Shown: positions 34,324 to 44,513, counted from the first letter of the stretch. The stretch: 64,000 nt of DNA from CAZQXD01 sp964597315 (GCA_964597315.1 CAZQXD010000009.1:1-64000), one strand, 5' to 3'. The notes: generated by a model not told the origin, from the letters alone. Program-made: numbers and translations.

Positions 34324-36756
34324 ATGCTTGAATCCTTGGCGCCGCCGGTAAGCACCCCCCCTCCCCGCCAACTGTCCTGGCTGCTGTTGATCCCCCTGAT
34401 CTTTCTGTTGCTGGTCATCGGCGCCACCGGTTATGCCTATTATTCGGGGCAGAAAAACACTCTCGAACGGGCCGCCGGAGAACAACTCTCCGCCATTGGC
34501 GACCTCAAGGCTCGGGAAATCGCCCGCTGGCTGCGGGAGCGCCGGGGCGACGCCGCCACGCTGTACTACAGCCGCCTGGGCGCCACTTTAGACCCCTATG
34601 TGACTGACCCCCAGCGCACGGTGCGCCGGGAGGAAACCCTGGAATGGCTAGCCTCCCTGGCCCGTAGCTACAACTACCGATCCCTGGCCCTGCTGGACGC
34701 CACCGGTAAGCTGGTGCTGCCGTTTCCATCTTCGGATTTCAAGCTGGACCCTCGCTCCCTGGAACTGGTGTCCCAATCCCTGCTCAACCGGCAGGTGGAA
34801 TACTCCGGTCTGTACCGAGATCGAACCGCCCGGCTGGAGTTCAGTGTGCCCTTGCTGGCTGAACAGGGGCGGGCCAAACCGGCCGTGGCCGCCCTGTTGG
34901 TGCAGGTGGACGCCCAACGCTTTCTGGAACCTCTCTTGGCGGAGTGGCCTTCTGCCAGTCGTAGCGCCCAAACCCTGATGGTGCGCCAGGACGATGGGAT
35001 GCTGGTGCTGCTCGGCAGCACCCAAGGCAATCAACTGCCGAATCGGCTGTCGACCACCAAGGCCCCCCTGCTGGCCGCTCTGGTGGAGCAAGCCCTGACC
35101 CGGAATTCCAAGTTAGAGGCCGACGCCTCAACGCCGGATGCCCGCAATGACGGTCTGCGCATGACGGGGGTGGACTTTCAGAACCGGGAGGTGATGGCGT
35201 CCCTCCATCCCGTGGTCGGATCGGAGTGGTTTCTAGTCACCAAAGTGAACCAGAATGAAGTCAACACCGGCATCCGGCGCACAGCGTTTCGTACTTTGTT
35301 GGTGACGGGTCTGCTGATGCTGGTGACCGGCCTGGGGGGCTGGGGTGTCTGGCACCGCCAGTCGGAGGCCGCCCTGCGCCAGATCAACCAGGCTCTGGAG
35401 CAGGAGATCAGTGGCCGAAAATTCTACCAGCAGCGGCTGGAGTTCCAGGCCAATTACGATACCCTCACTCATCTGCCCAACCGGAATTTGCTGTCCGACC
35501 GCCTGGCCCACGCCATCGCCCGGGCCGGGCGTAACGAGTTCACTTTCGCCGTGCTGTTTTTGGACCTGGATCGCTTCAAGACCGTCAACGACGGTCTTGG
35601 CCACCCCATCGGAGATCACTTACTGCGGGCGGTGGCGACCCGCCTCAAATCCTGCGTCCGGGATGAAGATACCGTGGCCCGGCTGGGGGGAGACGAATTT
35701 GTTATCGTCCTGGAATACCTGCCCCGGCCAGAACTGGCCGGCACCGTGGCCGGCCACGTGCTGAAAGCGCTGCAACCCGCCTTCAAAGTGGAAGGCTATG
35801 AGTTCTTCGTCACCGCCAGTGTCGGTATCAGTCTGTTTCCCAAAGACGGCGAGGATGTGGAATCCCTGCTCAAGAATGCCGATACCGCCATGTACCACGC
35901 CAAGGAGCGGGGCCGGGCCAATTATCAATTCTATGCCGAGGACATGAACGCCCGCTCCGTGGAGCGGCTGGTCTTGGAGAACAATCTACGCTACGCCCTG
36001 GAACGGGACGAACTGGAGATCTATTACCAACCCCAGGCAGACCTCAAGTCCCGGAAACTCATCGGCCTGGAAGCCTTGCTGCGCTGGAACCACCCACAAC
36101 TGGGCATGGTGTCGCCGGCGGATTTTATCCCCTTGGCCGAGGAAACCGGCCTGATCGTGCCCATGGGCGAGTGGGTGTTGCGTACCGTCTGTGTTCAACT
36201 CAAGGATTGGCTGAACCAGGGCCTGCCGCATATTTCCATCTCCGTAAACTTGTCTCCCCGGCAGTTCATCCAGGCCAATCTCCCCGAGCTGATCGCGGGT
36301 ATCCTCAATGAAACCGACCTGAATCCCACCCATCTGGAGCTGGAAATCACCGAGGGCCTGTTGATGCAGGACGTGGAGTCGGCGATCGAGACCTTACGCA
36401 TCCTCAAGCAGATGCAATTGCAACTGTCCATTGACGACTTCGGCACCGGCTACTCGTCTTTGAGTTATCTCAAGCGCTTCCCCCTGGATCGCCTGAAAAT
36501 CGACAAATCCTTCGTCCAGGACATCACCACCGACCCCGACGACGCCGCCATTGCCCTGGCGGTGATTTCCATGGCCCATAGCCTGCGCCTGAAAGTCATT
36601 GCTGAGGGTGTGGAAACCGAAGGGCAGTTGGACTTTCTGCGAAGGCAGGACTGCGACGAAATCCAGGGCTATTATCTGAGCAGGCCCCTGCCAGCGGCGG
36701 AAATCACCACCTGGCTTCGCGCCCACGCCGAGCTAACAGCCGAACCGGTGGACTGA
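34324..36756 (+). CDS. Cache-like sensor GGDEF-EAL protein
   Basis: 810 residues. A helix at about 18-40, an extracytoplasmic region of about 290 residues with a Cache-like plan (ending [20 protein letters not shown]), a second helix near 325-345, then GGDEF (RLGGDEF) and EAL ([41 protein letters not shown]). Both catalytic centres look intact. Start is uncertain between TTG 34318 and ATG 34324; neither has a strong ribosome site. It is closely similar to the preceding protein in its last 430 residues, which suggests an old duplication with swapped sensor domains. Confidence 0.9.
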   Translation: MLESLAPPVSTPPPRQLSWLLLIPLIFLLLVIGATGYAYYSGQKNTLERAAGEQLSAIGDLKAREIARWLRERRGDAATLYYSRLGATLDPYVTDPQRTVRREETLEWLASLARSYNYRSLALLDATGKLVLPFPSSDFKLDPRSLELVSQSLLNRQVEYSGLYRDRTARLEFSVPLLAEQGRAKPAVAALLVQVDAQRFLEPLLAEWPSASRSAQTLMVRQDDGMLVLLGSTQGNQLPNRLSTTKAPLLAALVEQALTRNSKLEADASTPDARNDGLRMTGVDFQNREVMASLHPVVGSEWFLVTKVNQNEVNTGIRRTAFRTLLVTGLLMLVTGLGGWGVWHRQSEAALRQINQALEQEISGRKFYQQRLEFQANYDTLTHLPNRNLLSDRLAHAIARAGRNEFTFAVLFLDLDRFKTVNDGLGHPIGDHLLRAVATRLKSCVRDEDTVARLGGDEFVIVLEYLPRPELAGTVAGHVLKALQPAFKVEGYEFFVTASVGISLFPKDGEDVESLLKNADTAMYHAKERGRANYQFYAEDMNARSVERLVLENNLRYALERDELEIYYQPQADLKSRKLIGLEALLRWNHPQLGMVSPADFIPLAEETGLIVPMGEWVLRTVCVQLKDWLNQGLPHISISVNLSPRQFIQANLPELIAGILNETDLNPTHLELEITEGLLMQDVESAIETLRILKQMQLQLSIDDFGTGYSSLSYLKRFPLDRLKIDKSFVQDITTDPDDAAIALAVISMAHSLRLKVIAEGVETEGQLDFLRRQDCDEIQGYYLSRPLPAAEITTWLRAHAELTAEPVD

Positions 36757-36790
36757 CGGCTTTCAAACCCCGCAACAGGAGGATTACCTT

Positions 36791-37609
36791 ATGGACAATA
36801 CCATAGACTTCAGCGGCAAGACCGTGGTGGTGATCGGCGGCACCAGTGGCATCAACCTGGGCATCGCCGACTGCTTCGCCGCCGCCGGCGCCCAATTGGC
36901 GGTGGCTGGCCGGGATCGGGGCAAGCTGGACTCCGCCATGGCATCTCTATCCCGCCACGGCGGTGAGGTCACGGGTTTTACCGCCGATGTGCGTGACCCC
37001 GAGGCGATCAAGGCGGGGCTGGCCCAGGTCCACCAGCGGTTCGGGGATTTCCAGGCGCTGGTCTCCGGGGCGGCGGGCAACTTCCCGGCCCCCGCCTTGG
37101 GCATGTCCCCCAATGGCTTCAAATCCGTGGTGGATATCGACCTGCTGGGCACGTTTCACGTCATGCAGGCGGCTTACCCCTATCTGCTTAAACCCGGCGC
37201 CTCGGTCATCAATATCTCCGCCCCCCAAGCCCTACTCCCCATGGCGTTTCAGGTCCATGTCTGCGCCGCCAAGGCCGGGGTGGATATGGTTACCCGGGTG
37301 CTGGCCATGGAGTGGGGACCCCAAGGCATCCGGGTCAACTCCATCGTCCCTGGTCCCATCGCCGGCACCGAGGGCATGCGGCGTCTGGCCCCCACCGAGC
37401 AGGCCCGGGCCATGGTCACCCACAGCGTCCCCCTGCGCCGGGACGGTACCCCCGAGGACATCGGCCGCGCCGCCCTATTTCTGGCCTCGCCCCTGGCAGA
37501 CTATATCAGCGGCGTGGTGCTGCCCGTGGATGGAGGCTGGTCCCTAGGCGGGGCGGGGATGGCCATGGCGGCCATGGTGGAGCAGTTTTCCAAAAGCGGC
37601 GGAGCCTGA
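36791..37609 (+). CDS. SDR-family 2,4-dienoyl-CoA reductase-like protein
   Basis: A 272-residue short-chain dehydrogenase. The cofactor motif is GGTSGINLG and the family block VSGAAGNFPAPALGMSPNGFKSV (here quoted as GAAGNFPAPALGMSPNGF) matches peroxisomal-type 2,4-dienoyl-CoA reductases. The usual catalytic Tyr four residues before the Lys is not Tyr here (VCAAK), which is normal in this reductase group. WGPQGIRVNSIVPGPIAGTEGMRRL also matches. It would reduce 2,4-dienoyl-CoA with NADPH during breakdown of unsaturated fatty acids. CAGGAGG precedes the ATG. It converges on the LysR gene. Confidence 0.85.
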   Translation: MDNTIDFSGKTVVVIGGTSGINLGIADCFAAAGAQLAVAGRDRGKLDSAMASLSRHGGEVTGFTADVRDPEAIKAGLAQVHQRFGDFQALVSGAAGNFPAPALGMSPNGFKSVVDIDLLGTFHVMQAAYPYLLKPGASVINISAPQALLPMAFQVHVCAAKAGVDMVTRVLAMEWGPQGIRVNSIVPGPIAGTEGMRRLAPTEQARAMVTHSVPLRRDGTPEDIGRAALFLASPLADYISGVVLPVDGGWSLGGAGMAMAAMVEQFSKSGGA

Positions 37610-37641
37610 GGACCGCAAACGATCCCAAGGCCGCCGCTAGG

Positions 37642-38559
37642 TCAGGGGATATCTCGCTGCAGGGTGGCAAACCCGTCAGAGCCGTGCTGAAAACACAGCT
37701 CAATAAAACCACGGCAGGCTGCGGTACGGTATTTGTCCTTATGCACCAGGATCAGAAACCGCCGTTCCAGATTCAAAAAAGGGCAGTTCAGGGGCGCCAG
37801 GCTGCCCCGCCGATAAGCTTCCCGCAGGGCCAGTCGGGACACGCAACCGATGCCCAGCCGAGACTCCACGGCCCGCTTGATCGCCTCGGTGTGTTCCAAC
37901 TCGAAGCGAATACGTATCCGGGCCAACACACCCTCGGTAGCTCTGTCGAACACCTCCCGAGTGCCGGAACCATGTTCCCTCAGAATCCAATCGGCCTCCG
38001 CCAGATCCTCGGGCTTCAGTTCGGACTGGGTGGCCAAGGGATGATCCGGGGCGGCGAACACCTCCAGACGATCTTTCACCCAAGGCAACACCTCCAGGTT
38101 CGGATGATGGCATGGGCCTTCCACCAGCCCCAGGTCCAATTCGAAGTCGGCTACCTGGCGGATGATGGCGGCGGTGTTGGCCACTTTCAGTTTCACCTGA
38201 CTGCCCGGATGCCGCTGTAGATAGTCGCTGACCAACAAGGTGGCCAGATAATTGCCGATGGTCAGGGAGGCCCCCAGCCCCAGCAGTCCCAGAACGCTCT
38301 GCCCTCTCAGAAGATCCTCCAACTCCTGGGCGCGATCCAGCAGCTCCACCACCCGGGGCAAGGTTGCCCGGCCCAGGTCGTTCAGATGCAGGCGTTTGCC
38401 AGCCCGATCGAATAATCGCAGATCGAACTGCCGTTCAAGATCCGCCAGGGCGGCGCTGGCCGCAGATTGGGATAAAACCAGTTCCTGGGCCGCTCGGGAG
38501 ACATTCTCATGGCGAGCCACGGCCAGAAATACCTGAAGCTGACGCAGGGTGAAATGCAT
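37642..38559 (-). CDS. finR: LysR-type regulator, FinR-like
   Basis: A 305-residue LysR regulator with the helix-turn-helix at about 18-37 (SRAAQELVLSQSAASAAL) and a periplasmic-binding-type effector domain. It is divergent from fprA across a 124-bp AT-rich region. In Pseudomonas, FinR is encoded divergently from the ferredoxin-NADP reductase gene fprA and activates it under redox stress. The same arrangement and the family fit support the name; sequence alone would only say LysR. Confidence 0.75.
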   Translation of the reverse strand: MHFTLRQLQVFLAVARHENVSRAAQELVLSQSAASAALADLERQFDLRLFDRAGKRLHLNDLGRATLPRVVELLDRAQELEDLLRGQSVLGLLGLGASLTIGNYLATLLVSDYLQRHPGSQVKLKVANTAAIIRQVADFELDLGLVEGPCHHPNLEVLPWVKDRLEVFAAPDHPLATQSELKPEDLAEADWILREHGSGTREVFDRATEGVLARIRIRFELEHTEAIKRAVESRLGIGCVSRLALREAYRRGSLAPLNCPFLNLERRFLILVHKDKYRTAACRGFIELCFQHGSDGFATLQRDIP

Positions 38560-38683
38560 ATATTGATTTTTCCGATAAGCGAAATAGACAAATCACGATT
38601 TTTTCGGCAAGAGGTCATATATACAATAGTCCCATAGATAGTTTATTTTTATTCTTTTTAGTTATAACTATAGGACTAAACCC
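38560..38683. promoter_or_regulatory. Divergent finR/fprA promoter-operator region
   Basis: A strikingly AT-rich 124 bp. TAGTTATAACTA at 38659-38670 is a perfect 12-bp palindrome 14 bases before the fprA start. GATTTTTCCG and GATTTTTTCGG form a near-direct repeat at about 38565-38610. These are plausible LysR-type or core promoter sites. Exact -35/-10 boxes are not assigned. Confidence 0.55.
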
Positions 38684-39460
38684 ATGACCGCCCTCGCCTT
38701 AGAACACGTGACCGACGTCCATCACTGGAACGATACCCTGTTCAGCTTCAAGACCACCCGGGACCCTGGGTTGCGATTCCGTAACGGCCATTTTGTCATG
38801 ATCGGCGTGGAAGTGGAGGGCCGACCTCTGCTGCGGGCCTATAGCATCGCTAGCGCCAATCACGAGGAACATCTGGAGTTCTTCAGTATCAAGGTGGCCA
38901 ACGGCCCTCTGACCTCCCGACTCCAGCACGTCAAGCCCGGCGATCCCTTGCTGGTCAGCCGCAAGCCTACCGGCACTCTGGTGCTGGATGATTTGTTGCC
39001 TGGCAAGACGTTGTATCTGCTGGGCACGGGTACCGGCCTGGCGCCCTTCATGAGTTTGATCAAGGACCCGGAAGCCTACGAGCGGTTCGAGAACATCGTG
39101 CTGGTCCACGGAGTGCGTTATATCAGCGAACTGGCCTATGCGGATTTTATTACCCGGGAACTGCCGGACAATGAGTACTTTGGAGATGAAGTGCGGGAGA
39201 AGCTGATCTACTACCCCACCGTCACCCGGGAGCCTTATCACAACCAGGGCCGGATCACCGATCTGCTCGACAGCGGCAAGCTGTGCGCCGACATCGGCCT
39301 GCCGCCCCTGAACCCGGAGTATGACCGGGTGATGATCTGCGGCAGCCCGGCCATGCTCAAAGACACCCGCACTCTACTGGATGCCCGGGGCTTTGCCATC
39401 TCTCCTCATATTGGGGAGCCTGGCCACTATGTGATCGAGCGGGCCTTCGTGGAAAAGTAA
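38684..39460 (+). CDS. fprA: Ferredoxin/flavodoxin-NADP(+) reductase
   Basis: A 258-residue FAD enzyme, the standard length of bacterial Fpr. FAD-binding RAYSIAS and the NADP-binding segment LLGTGTGLAPFMSL are clear, with MICGSPAML and the C-terminal GHYVIERAFVEK typical of the subclass I group. It transfers electrons between NADPH and ferredoxin or flavodoxin and helps against oxidative stress. The divergent finR-like gene is the likely regulator. Confidence 0.93.
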   Translation: MTALALEHVTDVHHWNDTLFSFKTTRDPGLRFRNGHFVMIGVEVEGRPLLRAYSIASANHEEHLEFFSIKVANGPLTSRLQHVKPGDPLLVSRKPTGTLVLDDLLPGKTLYLLGTGTGLAPFMSLIKDPEAYERFENIVLVHGVRYISELAYADFITRELPDNEYFGDEVREKLIYYPTVTREPYHNQGRITDLLDSGKLCADIGLPPLNPEYDRVMICGSPAMLKDTRTLLDARGFAISPHIGEPGHYVIERAFVEK

Positions 39461-39466
39461 TCACAA

Positions 39467-39492
39467 CCGCCGATTCCTTCCTGAATCGGCGG
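39467..39492 (+). terminator. Terminator-like hairpin after fprA
   Basis: CCGCCGATTC / GAATCGGCGG, a perfect 10-bp stem with loop CTTCCT, 7 bp after the stop. No T-run follows. It lies between fprA and the convergent lysS end. Confidence 0.65.
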
Positions 39493-39554
39493 CAAGCCTG
39501 GCCTCAAGGGGCGTTATGACCTCAATAGCCCTTTGAGACCATCACCGTTTGGAC

Positions 39555-41064
39555 TCAGGTTTCCGGCCGCATATGGGGAAATAGCAGCACGTCCCGGATC
39601 GAAGGCGAGTCGGTCAACAACATCACCAGCCGGTCGATGCCGATACCTTCCCCCGCCGTGGGCGGCAGGCCATATTCGAGGGCGCGGATATAGTCGGCGT
39701 CATAGTGCATGGCCTCCAAGTCTCCGGCCTCTTTTTCCGCCACCTGACGGCGAAACCGTTCGGCCTGATCCTCGGGGTCGTTCAACTCCGAGAAACCGTT
39801 GGCCATTTCCCGCCCGGCGATAAACAGCTCAAAGCGGTCTGTCACCTCTGGGTTCTGGTCATTGCGCCGGGCCAGGGGGGAGGTCTCCGTGGGATAGGCG
39901 GTAATAAATGTGGGGTTCACCAGCCGGTGTTCCACGGTGGCTTCGAAAATCTCCTGGCGCAGCTTGCCCAGGCCGAAACCGGGCTTGATCCGCACCCCCA
40001 ACCCCGTGGCGATGCGCCGGGCCGATTCCAGCTCATCCAGGTCTGCCGGGGCGAGGTCCGGGTTGTACTGGAGTATGGACTCCACCACGCTCAGCCGGGC
40101 GAAGGGCTTGCCCAGGTCGATGGTCTGGCCTTGATATTCCAGGGTAGTAGAACCGAGTACGGCGTCGGCCATACCCCGCAGCAACTCCTCGGTCAGATCC
40201 ATGAGATCCCGGTAGTCCGCATAGGCTTGGTAGAACTCCAGCATGGAGAACTCCGGGTTGTGACGGGTGGACAGACCCTCGTTTCGGAAATTGCGGTTGA
40301 TCTCGTAGACCTTCTCGAAGCCCCCCACTACTAGGCGCTTGAGGTACAGTTCAGGAGCCACCCGCAGAAACAGGTCCATGCCCAGGGCGTTATGGTGGGT
40401 GACGAAAGGCCGGGCCGTGGCCCCGCCGGGGATGACGTGCATCATCGGCGTCTCCACCTCCAGAAAGCCCCGGGCGTTGAAGAAATCCCGGATGTGCTGG
40501 ACCACGGCGCCGCGGATTCGGAAAGTACGGCGGGTATCGTCATTAACGATCAGGTCCACATAGCGCTGGCGGTAGCGCAATTCCTGGTCGCTCAGACCGT
40601 GGAATTTCTCCGGCAGGGGCCGCAGCGCCTTGGTGAGCAGCCTCAGTTCGTCCACTTTGATGGACAGCTCCCCAGTCTTGGTGCGAAACAACACGCCCCG
40701 GGCGCCCAGAATATCGCCAACGTCCCAACCCTTGAAGTCCTGGTAGACCCCGTTGGCCAGGGCGTCCCGCTGAATGAATANNNNNNNNNNGCCCGGACAT
40801 GTCCTTGAGCTGGGCGAAGCTGGCCTTGCCCATGATGCGTTTGGCCAGCATCCGCCCGGCCACCGCTACCCGCGCCCCCTCAGCCTCCAGGGCTTCGTTG
40901 TCCAGGTGGCCGTAGCGGTCATGGAGTTCTGCGGCCAGGGCGTCGCGGCGAAAGTCGTTGCTGTAGGCGTTGCCCCGTCGGCGCAGTTCGTCCAGTTTGG
41001 CCCGGCGCTGGGCGATCAGTTTGTTCTCGTCGAGGGTGTCCGCGTCGTTGGGTTGTTCTGCCAT
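39555..41064 (-). CDS. lysS: Lysyl-tRNA synthetase (class II), broken only by an assembly gap
   Basis: Charges tRNA-Lys. The N-terminal OB-fold and the class II motifs are present ([53 protein letters not shown], partly quoted). Ten Ns at 40781-40790 shift the frame and split the open frame. The left side ends in DMSG plus a C, and the right side resumes with TA then [14 protein letters not shown] nine-base gap would restore DMSG-Arg-Ile-Gln-Leu-FIQRD, close to the family consensus, and would make 1509 bases or 502 residues, near the E. coli length of 505. So the gene is almost certainly intact in the cell. It follows prfB, as in E. coli. Confidence 0.93.
40781..40790. other. Assembly gap, 10 Ns, inside lysS
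   Basis: Reading-frame logic and family consensus predict nine missing bases rather than ten. Confidence 0.97.
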
Positions 41065-41095
41065 GATATCCGTCGATTATTGTGCAATGACAAGA

Positions 41096-41120
41096 CGCCC
41101 CCCATGAAAAAATGAGGGCG
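41096..41120 (-). terminator. Hairpin between prfB and lysS
   Basis: On the minus strand CGCCCTCAT and ATGGGGGGCG pair around a short T-rich loop. It sits just after the prfB stop and before lysS, so it may attenuate read-through. No T-run follows. Confidence 0.35.
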
Positions 41121-41131
41121 GGTTGGAGAAA

Positions 41132-42230
41132 CTACAGCCCGCTTTTGAGGCTGGCCTCGATAAAAGGGTCCAGGTCCCCGTCCAATACCGCTTGGGTGTT
41201 GCCGATTTCCACGCTGGTGCGCAAATCCTTGATCCGGGACTGATCCAGTACATAGGAGCGGATCTGGCTGCCCCAGCCGATATCGGACTTGGTGTCCTCC
41301 ACGACCTGGGCGCTGGCGTTACGCTTTTGAACCTCCAGCTCATAGAGCTTGGCCTTGAGCTGCTTCATGGCCGTGGAGCGGTTCTTGTGCTGGGAGCGGT
41401 CGTTCTGGCACTGCACCACGACATTGGTGGGCAAGTGGGTAATGCGCACCGCCGATTCAGTGCGATTGACGTGCTGACCACCGGCCCCGGAAGCCCGATA
41501 CACGTCCACTCGTAGGTCTGCCGGGTTGATGTCGATGTCGATGTCGTCTTCCACCTCCGGTGACACGAACACGGCGGCAAAAGAAGTATGGCGGCGATTA
41601 CCGGAATCGAAGGGGGATTTGCGCACCAGGCGATGCACGCCGGTCTCGGTGCGCAGCCAGCCGTAGGCGTACTCCCCCTCGAAGCGCACCGTGGCGCTCT
41701 TGATTCCAGCCACCTCCCCCGGAGAGACTTCGATCAGTTCGGTCTTAAAACCGCGCCGCTCACCCCAGCGCAGATACATACGCAGCAACATCTCCGCCCA
41801 GTCCTGAGCCTCGGTGCCACCGGAACCGGCCTGAATATCCAAAAAAGCATTGGTCGAGTCCATCTCCCCGGAGAACATGCGCCGAAACTCCAGGTCGGCG
41901 ATCCGCTGTTCGCAGCCGTCCAAGTCCCGGACCACCTCGGCCACGGTGGCTTCGTCATCCTCTTCCCCGGCCATTTCCAGCAGCTCGGCGGCGTCCCCCA
42001 GGCTCCTGCCCAGAGCATCCAAAGTGTCCACCACTTTTTCCAGTCGCGCCCGCTCCTGGCCTAGGGACTGCGCCCGCTCTGGATCATCCCAGACATTGGG
42101 CTGCTCCAGCTCCCGGTTGACCTCGATTAGCTGCTCGCGCTTGCTGTCAAAGTCAAAGATACCCCCTAAGAGCGTCGGCGCGCCCTTCCAGGTCCTTAAT
42201 CCGATTGAAGTGGGGATTGAGTTCTTGCAT
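41132..42230 (-). CDS. prfB: Peptide chain release factor 2, with programmed +1 frameshift
   Basis: Recognises UGA and UAA stops. The first frame runs from the ATG at 42230 for 25 codons ([21 protein letters not shown] and on) to an in-frame TGA at 42155-42153. After a +1 shift the second frame continues 340 residues to 41132, giving 365 in all, the E. coli length. The core has [16 protein letters not shown], with the catalytic GGQ, and [13 protein letters not shown], the SPF tripeptide that reads the stop. A simple open-frame annotation would wrongly start at 42034 and lose 65 residues. Confidence 0.96.
42152..42167 (-). promoter_or_regulatory. RF2 autoregulatory frameshift site
   Basis: Minus strand AGGGGGTATCTTTGAC: an internal Shine-Dalgarno-like AGGGGG, the CTT slip codon, the TGA stop and a following C. 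It is identical to the classic bacterial prfB site. When RF2 is scarce the ribosome slips +1 and makes more RF2. Confidence 0.96.
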
Positions 42231-42398
42231 GGGTATGGATTCCAGATGAATTAGCGGCGGATCATTTTAGTACGCTCCGGCCCGGAGCTGAAAGGCCGAT
42301 GCATCCAGAAGATGCCGAACCGCGCACTATAGACAGTTATCCCGGCTCATCTACACTCCAGATAAAGCCTTTCGATCTGCTAAGAAGAAGGTATAACT

Positions 42399-42773
42399 AT
42401 GACAAAAGGCACTCACACCGACCCGCCTGGCACGCTGGAATCCAACGCTCCTCTCAGCCCCGCAGTCTTACGCCATCAGAACCGGGTTTTCCGGCATACC
42501 CGTGGCGTCAGCCAGGAAAACGCCCAAGCCGGCTTCGCCCCCGCCTTCCTGGACACCGAAACCGGGACGGTTTATCCCTCCCGTTTCGCCGACGGCAATG
42601 CTGCCCCTCTCCATGTTCTGGACGGTCTGCCCGAGGAGCTGGTGGTGTCCCGCAACGGCGGCGGCGCCGTGCGGGAAATCAAGGGTTCGGTGATTGCCGG
42701 GTTTTTGCGCGATGGCCGATTTTTCACCCGTGGTCAGGCCGCCCATTGGTTGGATACAGCCGAACCGAGCTGA
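42399..42773 (+). CDS. Small conserved-looking protein of unknown function
   Basis: A 124-residue soluble protein with a good GAAGAAGGT ribosome site. It reads FRHTRGVSQENAQAGFAPAF, then DTETGTVYPSRFADG, then VVSRNGGGAVREIKGSVIAGFLRDGRFFTRGQAA. No domain is recognised. It lies divergent from prfB and convergent on the cytochrome gene, alone. The composition and ribosome site support a real gene. Confidence 0.65.
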   Translation: MTKGTHTDPPGTLESNAPLSPAVLRHQNRVFRHTRGVSQENAQAGFAPAFLDTETGTVYPSRFADGNAAPLHVLDGLPEELVVSRNGGGAVREIKGSVIAGFLRDGRFFTRGQAAHWLDTAEPS

Positions 42774-42780
42774 ACAGCCC

Positions 42781-43674
42781 TCAAGGCCCCTCGGCGGCTG
42801 CCGACGGCAAGGCTGGCTGGGATTGCAGATAGTCCGCCATGGCAGCGCGGTCCTCGGCTGTCAGTCGGGCGGTGTTATCGTCGATCACCGGTCCCATGGC
42901 CCCGCCCACAAAATCCCCGTCGGGCAACATCCCCGTTTCGAGAAAATAGTCCAGATCCGATACCGACCAGGCGCCGATGCCGCTGTCCCGGCTCGGGGTG
43001 ATATTTGGCGCTCCTTGGTCATCCGGCCCGTGGGGGTTGCCCGCCAGGGACCGCGCCGGGTCAAGGCCACCGCTCCAGGTTCGGGGAGTATGGCATTCGC
43101 CGCAATGGCCCAGATGCCGCACCAGATAGGCGCCCCGGTTCCAGGACGCCGACTGTTCGGGGTCGGGGCGAAATGGTCCCGGCTCGAAGTGCAGCCGTTT
43201 CCAGACCCCCAGGGTCCAGCGCCAAGACAGATACCAGGGCAGGTCGTGGGGCGGACTGGACCGGGCAACCGGCTTCAGGCTGAACAAATAGGTTTTGATA
43301 GCCAGCAGATCGGCGTCGGTGATCCCAGTATAGGCTGGGTAGGGAAACGCCGGGTAATAGTGGCGTCCGCCGGGGCTTAGCCCCTCCCGAAAAGCACGAA
43401 TAAAATCCGCGTCGCTCCAGCGACCGATACCGGTCTTTGGGTCCGGGGTAATGTTGGGGGAGTGGAACACCCCAAAGGGAGTCACCAGGGATCGGCCCCC
43501 CGCCAGCCGGTCATGTTCACCGGCGTCCTCGGCGGTATGGCAGGTCACGCAGCCACCTGCGTGGACCAGATACCGCCCCCGCTCCACCTGATCCTCGGCA
43601 TGAACCGCCGTCCCGACCATGCAGGCCAGCACGATGGCCTGGAGGCTATTTCTGCTCCTTACGGAAATCAACAT
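42781..43674 (-). CDS. Di-heme c-type cytochrome
   Basis: 297 residues with a signal peptide ending near AVHAE. Two heme motifs, CVTCH and CGECH, lie in two similar halves, each followed by an NITPDPKTGIG- or NITPSRDSGIG-type segment. This pattern is that of the small subunits of membrane alcohol or aldehyde dehydrogenases and related cytochromes. I chose the ATG at 43674, which overlaps the next gene's end by 29 bases; the frame is open further up without a signal peptide. Likely periplasmic electron carrier. No dehydrogenase is adjacent. Confidence 0.85.
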   Translation of the reverse strand: MLISVRSRNSLQAIVLACMVGTAVHAEDQVERGRYLVHAGGCVTCHTAEDAGEHDRLAGGRSLVTPFGVFHSPNITPDPKTGIGRWSDADFIRAFREGLSPGGRHYYPAFPYPAYTGITDADLLAIKTYLFSLKPVARSSPPHDLPWYLSWRWTLGVWKRLHFEPGPFRPDPEQSASWNRGAYLVRHLGHCGECHTPRTWSGGLDPARSLAGNPHGPDDQGAPNITPSRDSGIGAWSVSDLDYFLETGMLPDGDFVGGAMGPVIDDNTARLTAEDRAAMADYLQSQPALPSAAAEGP

Positions 43675-44101
43675 GGCACCCCTTGCAGCTCCGTCCCAGG
43701 GCCTTGAAGCGGGCGCCCATCTGATCCTGATCCCCGGATTCCACGGCATCTAGAAAAGCACTGGCCGCCTGGTCGGTCTCATCGACGGCCTGTTTAAACG
43801 CCTGGGGCCTTTCCCAGACCGCCGGTAAGGCGTCGGTATCGCCCCGTTCGGAGTCTTCCGGGAACACGTCGTGGAGATGGGGTCCAGCAGCGGCCAAAGC
43901 CCGGGCGTGATCCAGCAGGTGGGGCATATAGTCCACCTTCCCGCGCATAATGAGGGCTGCGGCGCTCACATGGCCGCCCAAGGTCTTCATGAAGCTTTTC
44001 CGGTACTTAATCATGTCTTCAGGGTCGGACTGGGCATAGCCTGGAACCGCCAGGGCCACCCCCAAGGCCATCAGGGCCAGAACGCTGGATTGCCGCTGCA
44101 T
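43646..44101 (-). CDS. Cytochrome c-prime / c556 family protein
   Basis: 151 residues, a typical size. A signal peptide ends near GYAQS. The heme motif CKGCH is close to the C-terminus (SCKGCHVDFRK), the hallmark of the four-helix c-prime/c556 group. An N-terminal YRKSFMKTL helix holds the axial Met typical of c556. It precedes the di-heme cytochrome and overlaps it, so the two are co-expressed in the periplasm. Confidence 0.9.
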   Translation of the reverse strand: MQRQSSVLALMALGVALAVPGYAQSDPEDMIKYRKSFMKTLGGHVSAAALIMRGKVDYMPHLLDHARALAAAGPHLHDVFPEDSERGDTDALPAVWERPQAFKQAVDETDQAASAFLDAVESGDQDQMGARFKALGRSCKGCHVDFRKEQK

Positions 44102-44178
44102 GGTGCTGTCTCCTTGGATAGATTTAGACTAAGTCCAAACCAGTCTACCATATGGCTCAGCCCTGAGAAGGGGTTCCC

Positions 44179-44502
44179 TCAGGCGCTGAGATGCAGGGCC
44201 AGCCACAGACAATGCTCCTCGGCATCGGTCCACTCCACCCGGTGGCGGCGGTGGGCCGGGATCAGCACAAAGTCTCCCGGCCCTAGGGTCAGGGTATCGC
44301 CATCCTCGAAGCGCAGTGCAGCCCGTCCCCTCAGCAATACGACCCATTCGTCCCCAGGCTGGTCGTACCACTGCCCTGGCGGGGTGGCCTGGCCTAGGGA
44401 GATGATTCTTTCCAGGCGCAACCCGGGACGTTCCAGCAGGCTTTCGAATAATTCCTCCCCCAAGATCTCGGGCAGGCCAGCGTATAAATTGCCATCGGGC
44501 AT
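44179..44502 (-). CDS. Small cupin-domain protein
   Basis: 107 residues, a single cupin barrel: GDEWVVLLRGRAALRFEDGD and GDFVLIPAHRRHRVEWTD are the two cupin motifs, though the first lacks the paired His usually used to bind metal. The ATG at 44502 follows TTAGGGAG; the longer frame up to 44742 runs through rluE and is not credible. It lies 11 bp after rluE on the same strand. Function unknown. Confidence 0.75.
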   Translation of the reverse strand: MPDGNLYAGLPEILGEELFESLLERPGLRLERIISLGQATPPGQWYDQPGDEWVVLLRGRAALRFEDGDTLTLGPGDFVLIPAHRRHRVEWTDAEEHCLWLALHLSA

Positions 44503-44513
44503 GGAGCCACTCC

